Assembly (NCBI GenBank): GCA_008477525.1
Contig: SPDT01000001.1
Location: forward strand, 2,480,001 to 2,544,000
From: Hypomyces perniciosus
Lineage: Eukaryota > Ascomycota > Sordariomycetes > Hypocreales > Hypocreaceae
Reading direction: 5' to 3'
Length of the DNA stretch: 64,000 nucleotides
Each line of letters starts with the position of its first letter. The stretch's first letter is position 1. The notes under the pieces were generated by a model, which searched no databases, was not told where the DNA came from, and saw only the letters and a list, made by a program, of their open reading frames with translations. Positions 7,999 to 17,559 of this stretch are shown in pieces. Both the position numbers and the translations under genes were made by a program.

Positions 7999-10900
7999 TA
8001 AGTAGTTTATTAGTCTTGAAAGTTTTATATCTTTAAAAACTATAATTACTTTTATATATATATTTGAATTTATATAATATTAAAAAAACCTTAAAGTTTT
8101 TAATTTTTTATATTTTATTATTATATTAAATAAAAATTGTTTTTCATATAAATACTTTTTTAAGCTTTAAATTTAAATAGTTTAATATATATTTAATAGT
8201 TCAACAAGTTTTTAACTTTTTCTAAATTAAAAGTATATTTGTATATAATTAACTTTAAAAAGTAATAAAAAGGTTTTATATAATAAATTAACTTTTTACT
8301 ATTACTATATAAATAATTATTTTACTTTTTTTAATTTATTATTATATATATTATATATATTATATGTATTTTATTTTGCTTTTCTTTTATTTATAATTTT
8401 TATTTTTATTTACTCTCTTTTATAATTACTTTTTTTATAAATATTCTTTCTTTTTACTTTATATTATTAATTGATTTATTATATAATAATAATTCCCTTT
8501 ATTAAATTTAACTTATTATAATAACAAATTCTTTTCTTTTTATTATAAATATTATTATTTTATAAATCTTTTATAATTAATTTTTTATTATAATCTTTTA
8601 TTTCATATATTAATAGTTTAGCTTTAAAAAATAATAGTAATTCTATAATATTTTAAATTTTTAATATTATGAATTTATCTTTATTTATTGTTAATATTAT
8701 TTTAATTATATTTTCATTATTATTTAAATTATAAATTATATAATTTAATTATATATTAATTTATAAATATTATTAAAGTATTAATTTAATTTTTTTAAAG
8801 TCTTTTATTAATAAACTAAATATTTTATTATTATATTTTTATTATATAAGAATAGTTTATAAATAAATAATTTATAATAATATTATGATAAATTTCATAT
8901 AAAAAGAATTTTATATTAATATAATGAAAGTTAAATTTAATTAAAAAGTAACAAAACAAGTTTATAGTAAATAAATAATATTATTATTAAAATTCAAAGT
9001 ATTTAAATCTTTAAATTACCTTCAATTAAAGAAACCCTATTATTATTATTACTATTATTATATATATCTTTATTTTTATATACATTTTTTCATTTATAAT
9101 AAATAATTTATTATAATTTAATAATAAAAGAATTAGTAACTAATAAATTATACAATATTTAATAATATTATATATAAACTAAATAAAAATAGTTTTTATA
9201 ATTAGTTATTTTATTATTTAGTATAAAAAAATATAAATAATACTTTAAAATTTAATTTTATATTTATGATATATATTATAATAAATATATATAAAATATA
9301 TTTTATATATTAATTAATTATAATAAAAATAACATTATATAAATATTTACTTTTATAAATTGAAATATTTAATTAATTTATCATTAAATTAATAAAGATT
9401 TTCTTAAACAGTTTTTGTATTATTAATAATAAAATGAATTTATTATAAAATTAATAAACTTTTATTTTTATTCTTTAATAAATATAATATATCAATATAT
9501 AATATTTTATATTTGAGTTTATTTAATAAATAATAAATTAACATAAGATGTTTTAAAATATACTTGATATTTTAATATTGAATAATTATAGTATTATAAA
9601 ATAATATTAAAATCTTAATTTAAAAGTTTATTAATATATAAAGTTTATTTTAATAGTAAATTAATTTATTATTATTATCGATTATGTTAATTACGTTTTG
9701 ATTTTTAATTTTGTATGACATAAAATACTCTTTTTAATAAACTTATAAAATAATTAAATATAAAAACTTTTATAATTTTAATAGTAAATTTATCAGAATG
9801 TATTATATAATTTATATATGAATAATTATAACCTTTGTTATTATATGTTATATATAAATTATTTATTAAATAATTTTTAATTTTTAATTTAAAGTAATCT
9901 TAAAATAAGATTTTTATTATAAATAACTTTAAATATTTTTAATTATAATAAATTATTAACTTTGATATAACGAAATTATTAAAGAATTGTTAATATATAA
10001 TTTTATTATGGTTCTTTAATTTTAATAAAACTATCGAAATTTAAATATTAAAAACTTTATTAATATTAAGTTAATATTACTTTAATAATATAATTTAATA
10101 GATTTTTTGTTTTATAAATTAATACTTTTAAATTATAATATCTTAAAATAAAAACTTTACAAATAGTAAATTTGTGGCGGAGCGCGGCACAGCTATGTGG
10201 AGCATAGAGAGATGGGAAACGAAGCTTGATTCTATGAAAGAGAATATGCCGTAGTGGCCTCGCTATATATACACATAGCTAACACAAAGAAGAAGCTGTG
10301 TGCAGGCGCTTCATAAGCGCCTGCATAGTCTGACACATCGCTTATGCGATGTGTGTGTCAGCTCGTATCTGCTTACATAGCAGATAAGAGCTCCCTAGCG
10401 CTGATAAGCGGTAGGGCCCCGGCCTACTCAACCCAACAAAATTTTAATTATAAAAACCTTATTTATTTTCTATATATATAATGTATAGAAAATGTTATAA
10501 TTCTATTATAATCTTTAATAAAAGACTAATAAAGTTATATAAATGTTAAAAATATAAAAGTATTATAAATACTTTTAAATATTTATTATTTAATAATAGT
10601 TTAAATATATAATTATTTTATTTTAATTTTCTTAAATATAATAATATATTTAAAAAATACTATTAATATAATATGGAAAGTAGATTTATTAATCTTTATA
10701 TATTCTTTTATATTTATAATGTTTTCTTACAATAAAAAAAATAAAAGTATTTATAAAATTTACAAATTATTATATTTATATATTTTATAATGTTTCTTTT
10801 TAATATTTCTACACTTCTGTTAATTTTCTAAATATCACATTATAAGTAAAGTTATATAAAATCTTTTTTTTTAATTAATAATATATTAATAGTTTTTTTT

Positions 10901-12613
10901 ATAAAAGTATATTTACACAATTATAATCTATAAAAAATAGTTTTAAATATAAGGCTAATTTAAAGTTTTTTAAATAAATGATTTTATTTAAATTAAAAAA
11001 TATTATATTTTTTAAAGTATTTAATTTAATTTTCAATTTTTATTTAATTATTAATATAAAGATTATTTAAAAAACTTTAATAATTAAATATAATTATTTT
11101 GTAAAAGCCATAAAAACATAAAACCTTTAATTAAAAATAATTTTATTAATTATACTTTTTAAATAAAATAATATTAATATTTTAAAGTTAAAGGTTTTTC
11201 AAAAAAGTATTTTTCAAATATTAATAATATAATAAAATAACTTTTATTTGTATTTTTTAATTATGAATTATTTTCATAAATACCTTTATATAATTATAAA
11301 TTATAACAAATTTATTTAGAAATATAATAAATAACCTTAAAATTAATACTCAATACTTTAATTAATTTTCTTATTATAAAAATAATATGAATATTGTTAT
11401 AAAAATTAAACAAAAGATTTATATATTGTTTATAATTATTTTATAAATAGATTTATATAATAATTCTGTTTTTAAATTTAATAAATTATAAATTTAACAT
11501 TTCTATTAACAATATATAATTAAATAAAACTCTTATATATTCTAATAATATTTATTACTATACTTTATATAATTAAAAGTTTAATGTAAGGTTTGATAAT
11601 AAAAACTATTAAATTAAATAAACTTTTTTAATTCTTTTAATTTTTAAATGTTTCAATTATTTAATTTTTTAAAATATTAATAACATAATTTTAATATAAT
11701 TTATATGAATTAATAACTTTAATATTTTTAAATCTTTTTTAAATCAAAACTTCTATTTAAAATTATTTATATTATTAATATAAATGTCTATAAAAGTTTC
11801 AATAATTAAATTAATATAAATTAATTTATATTAAATTATAAAAACCTTATAGCAATTTATTTAGTTATTTATTATACAGAAATATTATGAAAATATATAA
11901 ATTTCCAATTATAAAAAAGATATTTTAATTAATATATTATTAATAAATTTAAATTAAGGAAAATAATTAAAAGTTTTATTTAATAATATAATATAAATAA
12001 AAGACCTATCACACTATTTTATAATATTTAATTACATTATTATAATTATTATTTTTAAATTATTAATAAATTTCTTTTAATAATAAATTTAAAAAACCTG
12101 TATTTAAAAAATATTTAAATCTTTTTTTTAACTATATTTATTATTTTCTATTTATTAATTTAAATATAAATATTAATACTCTTTTTTATAAATAAAATAT
12201 TATTTAGAAAGTTTTATTAATAAGTTAAAAAATAACTTTATTTAAAAACTTTTATATTTAAAACATAATTCTTCTATTAAAAATAAATTACTTTTTTATT
12301 ATTATAAATATTTTTAATTTTAATAATTGTTTTTTAATCAAACATAATAATATAAAATATATTAAAGCTTTCTTTCAAATAAATAAATTAAACAAAAAGT
12401 TATAATTTTTTAAAAAGAAATTAAAATAATTAAAAAGTAATTATATAAAACAGATTAAGAAATAAATAATAATTTAAAATTTAATAATCAAATATAATAA
12501 TAATAATTATTAATTTTTAAAGTTTTCTTTTTTTAAAAATTATAATTACTTTTATATATATATTTTAATTTATATAATATTACAACAGTTTTAAAGCTTT
12601 TAATCTTTTAATA
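7999..12613 (-). mobile_element. Hyper-mutated Ty3/Gypsy element, family D copy 3
   Basis: The left part (7999-8112) aligns base by base with the inner end of the 39195-39456 LTR (TTTATTAGTC, then CTTTTATATATATATTT, then TTTATATAATATT). The right LTR is 12360-12613, starting TATTAAAGC. Internal sequence at about 8340-8660 follows the D2 element at 39770-40110 almost continuously, with nearly every C and G replaced by T and A. The orientation is therefore minus, like D2. About 2.6 kb of the internal region is missing, the left LTR is cut, and no coding frame survives. It contains the later solo LTR 10173-10438. This is the strongest RIP-type decay in the window. Confidence 0.85.
10173..10438 (+). 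mobile_element. Solo LTR, family A (266 bp), little mutated
   Basis: It begins TGTGGCGGAGCGCGGCACAG, ends CTCAACCCAACA (TG...CA ends), and is flanked by a perfect 5-bp target duplication AAATT (10168-10172 and 10439-10443). It has normal base composition within almost pure A+T DNA. A second, inverted copy is 29659-30505. Three perfect hairpins follow one another at 10302-10324 (10-bp arms), 10333-10354 (9-bp arms) and 10366-10386 (8-bp arms). No internal retroelement sequence of this family is present in the window. Strand is set only relative to the other copy. Confidence 0.85.
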
Positions 12614-13721
12614 TTAAATAAATTATTTATAAGCTATTATTTTACTTTATTATTTATATTAAAATTAAGGTATTAATTTATTAAGTAAGAAAGGATAAAA
12701 TATTATTTAAATAAATAAAATTAAAGTCTTTTATAATATATTAAAAAGTAGGTTTTTACTATAAGTTTTTAATAATATAAAATCTTATTTATATGGTCTT
12801 AATATGAAAGCTATTAATTTTAATTTGAATAGCCTTTGTAATGTAAAAATATATATTTTAAATTTAAAGCAGGCAGTTATAGTAAATAAAGGCATAAATA
12901 GTAAGTATATTATAATTAAAAAGAAAAAAAAAGAAATGTAAGATAGCCTTTCTTATTTATGTAAAAGTTAACTTCTCTTTTTAGAGTTACTAGCAGGGCT
13001 ATAAATAGATATTAGCATTCTATAAGTCTCCCTTAAAAGTCCCTGGCCAAGAGGAGAAAGCTGCTTACCCCTCCCCCCTCCTTCCTACAGAGATACCTGC
13101 GATGATTTCTTATTTGTGTTATTGCGGCTACGACCACTTGCGCGTTCCGTCAGGTCAGCGGTCTACAGATGTATATCCGCCCATGCTAACGAGCTACACT
13201 AGATGGATTGATATGGATAATTGCGTACATAGTTGCCAGCCTGTAAACAACGGAAATTGGCATAGTATTATTCCGCCCCTAACCCCCTCGTCATACAATT
13301 CTTGTGTGCTGCGAAGTTGCCATAGCCAGCAGGATTCAGGAGTTAATACCGCCCCCCCCCCCCCTGCTCCTTGCTTATTTGCAAGGCCAAGTCCACGTCT
13401 TGTAAAATAATAGGCGGAGGGCGGAGCTAATAACCACGACCTCACGCCCCAAGGCCGGCTACTCCGAGCTTATACTCTGTTCAGGCAGCACTTTACCTAT
13501 TATCGCCTTATCTTTAATTATCTTATAATACTACATAAATAGCTTAAGTTAAAGGCTGTATAGCTAATAGACTTATACTCTATTCTTTGCGTAATCGGAA
13601 TCGCCTTTAATGTGGCTATATATTTAATATCGGGCAGGTTAAGGAATACACTATTGATTAGTTAAATCAGCGCGGGCTAAGATCTATAGGCCTGAAGAAA
13701 ATCGCGTAAATGGAAGTCTCT
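12614..13721. other. AT-rich flank passing into mixed-composition DNA, no gene
   Basis: The first 400 bp continue the AT-rich style without a recognisable family. From about 13030 composition becomes normal, but no convincing gene is seen. The 102-codon frame at 13102-13410 includes a run of about 14 C (PPPP stretch) and no motif, and is overlapped by an equally plausible antisense frame. The motif AGCGCGGGCTA at about 13671 also occurs near 4006 and, slightly varied, near 7491; its meaning is unknown. Confidence 0.4.
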
Positions 13722-14128
13722 TGTCACGACCCAACCCTCTTATGGCCGCATAAAGGGTCTATGGCGGTATGTACCACGGATCAACGTAGGACTGACGGAC
13801 TAATCTGATGATCGAAGGAAGCAATTATCGAAGTACGTACCGAATCACCTGGTGATTGGGGACATACCTAGATGATCAAGAACACAGAATCATGGATGAC
13901 GTAGTTACGTCTTCCGATGATTAAAGAAGTTTCCTCTGTATATATACGACTGGCTTGTCACTCATTTAGTATAGTTACTTAGACAGTTGTTAATAATTGC
14001 ATTCACCAGAACCGCCTGTTCTACAGAATCGTGACTACGTTACCCTGCTCAGTATTCATCCGTGACCTCTGTCAACACAGACCCACGAACCTCGGTTTAT
14101 CCCTTGAGAGTCAACCCGGATCGTCACA
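13722..14128 (+). mobile_element. LTR of Gypsy family C (407 bp), little mutated
   Basis: It runs from TGTCACGACCCAACC to GGATCGTCACA. Its reverse complement aligns over its length with the LTRs at 16107-16492, 31651-32036 and 62699-63084 (TGTGAC...ATCCGGGTTGA, AGGGATAAAC, GAATACTGAGCAGGG, AGGCGGTTCTGGT). It keeps most of the C and G lost in those copies. The orientation is opposite to them: the sense strand is plus here. The 5 bases on each side (TCTCT and AGACT) do not match, so there is no target duplication. The right edge touches a LINE fragment directly. Confidence 0.85.
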
Positions 14129-14543
14129 AGACTGCTAGCTGAAAGATCCGGATATAGGGACTACCAGAGCTATCACAACCGCTTTAACTATAATATACAG
14201 TTATCCTGCAGATATAGATAACCCAAGGAACCTCGTCACTTCGCTAGCTGCTGTATAATGAGAAATTTCCTACCAGAAATCCCTATAGGCGAAACCCCCC
14301 TTGGATTCCTTCTAGGACCTAAGGGAAGTGAGGCCTTTTAGAAACTAGTGGAGAATACAAGTCCCTATAACCCTCCTCTACAAGATATAGATTGAGAAAA
14401 CATGAAACTTTCCTTTGTCCGGCGAAACGTTAGTGAATAGTGGCCCCTAGGCTACTAGCTCCTACCGACCTATGCCCAGAAGTGGCTTTTATACCTAGTT
14501 ACGTAGTGGTCGTTAATAGTAAAACAAACAAACAAACAAACAA
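14129..14543 (+). mobile_element. 5'-truncated Tad1-type LINE: ORF2 C-terminus and 3' UTR
   Basis: The plus strand reads RLLAERSGYRDYQSYHNRFN, then a corrupted stretch, then GETPLGFLLGPKGSEAF and KLVENTSPY. This corresponds to the ORF2 C-terminus of the LINE at 50220-50485 (RSGYRDFQEYYKRF..., ETPLFYLLGPIGSKAF). In that copy the CKCG zinc-knuckle lies between the two parts; here it is lost. The 3' UTR carries ACTTTCCTTTGTCC and ends in a tail of AAAC repeats (about 14521-14542). The left edge coincides exactly with the end of the LTR at 14128. Confidence 0.85.
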
Positions 14544-14906
14544 CGTTGGCGCCCTAGCCTCTAGCTTTCGTATGCTAGCATCAACTTCAAACTGACTAGA
14601 GATACACTAGCGAATACGCAAAAGCTTATATCAGGCCATCCTGCAGAGTCTAGGCCCCGCGTTGATCTCCGGAAAGAAAGGCCGCGAGACCGGCGCGCAG
14701 ATCAATAGGGTGCTAGTAATCGATACACTTCAAGCTTCCTTACATGTCCCCTCTTTCCCCTGGACCTTCACATCGGGTGTTCTTCCTTTGGCATGATTGG
14801 CATCTTTCATCTGGGGCTTAAGGAGAAGGTCTGGATCAGGTGTGACGTCTTCTTGCGTCTATCCCTCATTGAATCTATTTCCAAGCACGAAGAATCACCC
14901 GCTCCG
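14544..14906 (+). promoter_or_regulatory. Upstream region of the membrane-protein gene
   Basis: Mixed composition, no repeat. It holds an inverted repeat TTGATCT...AGATCAA (about 14664-14706) and a pyrimidine-rich stretch CCCCTCTTTCCCC (about 14748-14760), the usual look of a fungal core promoter and transcription start. An upstream in-frame ATG at 14793 would add 38 residues of charged, non-conserved character to the protein. No clear TATA box is seen. Confidence 0.4.
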
Positions 14907-15872
14907 ATGGCCACTTTGGTACAGAGTCGTAGGATCAGTGGAGCAGATCTCAATCTCTCCCAAACATCCTTAACCATCATCATTGTCCTTCTTTCCATCG
15001 GGTCTTACAATGTCATCGAGCTCCTCTGCATTATCTTTGGGACGTTCAAGCGCTATTCCGGCTTATACTTCTGGTCTTTCCTTACCGCTACCTTAGGCAT
15101 TGCCCTATCCAATTCAGGCTTCTTCATCAAATATCTCGACTCCCCAGGAAGTGCTACCGTGCTGGGGTACATATCTTGTACCCTAAGTTTGATAGGTTGG
15201 GTGACTATGGTTACCGGGCAATCACTAGTCCTTTGGTCCCGGCTGCATCTGGTAATGCAGAACAAGAAACGGCTCAGAATGGTTTTGTGGATGATCATTA
15301 CCGACGCTGTTATCATGCATGGCACAATGACACCCATGGCCTTCGGATGTTTTACAAGCAATTCCCGGAGATGGATTGATCCATTTGAAGTCATGGAAAG
15401 GATCGAAGTTGTGGTTTTCTTTTTACAAGAAGCCATTATAAGCAGCCTTTACATTATCGAAACCCTTAAGCTTATGAAGCTGGAACGGTATATAGGGAAC
15501 GCCAAGTTGAGCCGCCGTTTAATGAAACACCTAATTCTGGTAAATATCGTTGTTATTATACTTGATGCCTCGATCCTCGCGTTGCAGTATGCAAACCAGT
15601 ACGACTATCAGATATCGTACAAAACCCTGGCATACAGCCTTAAACTAAAGCTAGAGTTCACCATCCTAAACCGCCTCGTCGACATGACCACGGCTCCCAA
15701 AGACACCGGCATCAGCCTGCAGAGCAAAGACTCTAGTCCTAACACGCTCACCAAGAACGGTATTGCTCTCGAATCCTATACCGCTGAAGGAGAGAGAAAA
15801 CCTACAGGGAATGTCCCATATCAGGCATATGCTCGGGGAGGTAGTGAGAGCTTAAGTAGTAGAGCGCATTGA
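14907..15872 (+). CDS. Seven-helix integral membrane protein (DUF7703-like), 321 aa
   Basis: The intronless frame is open and ends in TGA. I place the start at the ATG at 14907 (MATLVQSRRISG...) because fungal proteins of this type have only about 20 residues before the first helix; the in-frame ATG at 14793 is the alternative. Hydrophobic segments (numbered from 14907) lie at about 20-42, 51-72, 81-103, 116-138, 165-185, 202-226 and a weaker one near 240-255. Conserved-looking points are the YNVIELL segment of helix 1, GLYFWSFL before helix 2, a short loop with GWVTMVTGQSLVLWSRLHLV, and FFLQEAIISSLYIIET in helix 5. The last 60 residues are hydrophilic and Ser-rich, likely cytosolic. The layout resembles fungal PTH11/rhodopsin-like orphan receptors, but ligand and role are unknown. 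It is intact although retrotransposon remains lie on both sides. Confidence 0.8.
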   Translation: MATLVQSRRISGADLNLSQTSLTIIIVLLSIGSYNVIELLCIIFGTFKRYSGLYFWSFLTATLGIALSNSGFFIKYLDSPGSATVLGYISCTLSLIGWVTMVTGQSLVLWSRLHLVMQNKKRLRMVLWMIITDAVIMHGTMTPMAFGCFTSNSRRWIDPFEVMERIEVVVFFLQEAIISSLYIIETLKLMKLERYIGNAKLSRRLMKHLILVNIVVIILDASILALQYANQYDYQISYKTLAYSLKLKLEFTILNRLVDMTTAPKDTGISLQSKDSSPNTLTKNGIALESYTAEGERKPTGNVPYQAYARGGSESLSSRAH

Positions 15873-16106
15873 ACGGATGATGAGGTTTTAATAACGACCG
15901 AAGTTCTTGTCAAGCACTCGCAAGGACGAGACCTTGAGAAAGGGACTATCTGCACAGATTCAACGGCTAAGTTAGTGGTTGGAGATATGAAGGAACCCAT
16001 CAAGGAGAATATGTCGAAGTTTATCGCCTAATATCTGCATTGCAACTCGGAGATATTAATAGGACAAGATGCAATTCTTTTTTATTACTATTTACAACCA
16101 CTCTAT

Positions 16107-16492
16107 TGTGACAATCCGGGTTGATTCTCAAGGGATAAACTAAGGGTCGCGGGTTTATATTGACAGAGAGGTCAGGGATAAATACTAAGCAGGGTAATAT
16201 AGTCACAATTCTATAGAATAGGCGGTTCTAGTAAATATAATTATTAACAACTGTTTAAGTAACTATATTAATAATTATCATTTATCTAGTTTTATATATA
16301 GAAGAGATATATAGTAAATATATTTAAATTATTTAAATTATAGCGATCTTAGTCATCCTAGATTATAGTTCTATATAGTAATCCTTTTTATAGGATTGCG
16401 CTTATAGCCGCAATCTATTCATAATTAGCCAAAAGCTTTAATATTTTACTATAATCTTATAACTAGGTCTTTAATATAGCTAGGTTATAATA
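16107..16492 (-). repeat. 3' LTR of Gypsy C copy 1
   Basis: It runs from TGTGACAATCCGGG on the plus strand to GCTAGGTTATAATA. The last bases read TATAATA where the other LTR of the same element has CGTGACA, an example of RIP-type C-to-T/G-to-A change. Length equals that of the partner (386 bp). Because coding is on the minus strand this is the 3' LTR. Confidence 0.9.
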
Positions 16493-16710
16493 TAATATCC
16501 TTTTCCTATTAATTATATTTTAAAACCTATTAGTTCTTTATAAGTTGTATCTATTATTTTCCATTTTTATATATTAATATTATAATAGATTATATTACTA
16601 AACCTTATACTTATAAATTTAATAAGTGTACTTTACTTGCTTTTTTAATTCTTTTTAAAGGCGATCCTGCTAATATACTTTATACTTTTTATTTTTAAAA
16701 GAAATTAATT

Positions 16711-16786
16711 GATATGCAAAGTGCAGATAAAGAGGGAAGAAAGGAAGGAAGGAAGGAAAAGGGACGATACACTATTTATATGTATT
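16711..16786 (+). repeat. 76-bp interspersed element with (GGAA)n core, copy 2
   Basis: It interrupts the Gypsy C sequence: the other C copy at 63290-63310 runs straight through this point. The insert is bounded by a 7-bp direct repeat ATTAATT (16704-16710 and 16787-16793), which looks like a target duplication. It starts GATATGCAAAGTGCAG, continues AGAGGGAAGAAAGG with (GGAA)n, then GGGACGATACAC, and ends ATATGTATT. The inverted copy is 7924-7998. It has no coding capacity. Confidence 0.75.
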
Positions 16787-17559
16787 ATTAATTTATTAAA
16801 TAATAAATAACTTTTTAAAGTATAGCGAACATATTTATTAGGGTTACTCCTGTAATAGTATTTTAGTTATTTTATTTAATATATACTTTTCTCTCTTCTT
16901 TTTTTTATATTTTTATTAATCTTTTTAGTTATATATATATTTAAATAATAGAAAAATCTTAAACTAGAAAAAGATAAAGTAAATGAAAAGCTGAAGGGCT
17001 TTTATTATTATTTAACGGAATTTTAATTGCAGATTATAGCAGCTATAAAGTAGTTAAATTATATTTAGTATACTAAAAAGAAAATATACAAATAATATAT
17101 TAAACTCTTTAGATAAAGGTTATAAGGTTTAGATAAAGAGGATAGTATACTGGCTTTTTTATTTATTTAAAAAGTAAAGGTAATAATTAATCTTTAATTA
17201 TTAACGGTGCCTGTTAAGGTAAATTAAGCTTTTTAAGGCTTAGCGACGATTTTGCGGATTTAAGCCCTTTAATCTTAACGACTAGTGAAACTGTTTAAGT
17301 TTAGTTTTAGTGTTTAATAAGTATTTAATAGGTTTTTAAAAGTTATCTTTTTTTACAATTCCTTTATTTAATTAAGTATTAATGTTTATTATTTTCTGTA
17401 TATATCGCTTTAATTTCTTTAACTTTATATTCTTTTTTAACTAGTAAAACTTTAATTAAATCTATAATTAATTTATTTTTAATTTATTTTATAATGCTTT
17501 ATTAAATACTAAAATATAAAATATTAAATAGATTTAAATATTATTTAGTAATATAAGTT

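Noticed and set aside
13102..13410. 102-codon plus-strand frame
   Set aside because: Contains a 14-base C run giving Pro repeats, has no motif or signal peptide, and an equally long antisense frame overlaps it; most likely chance.
4000..13680. Motif AGCGCGGGCT seen three times (near 4006, 7491 and 13671)
   Set aside because: The flanks do not align beyond about 10-12 bases, so no element could be defined; noted only as a possible shared site.
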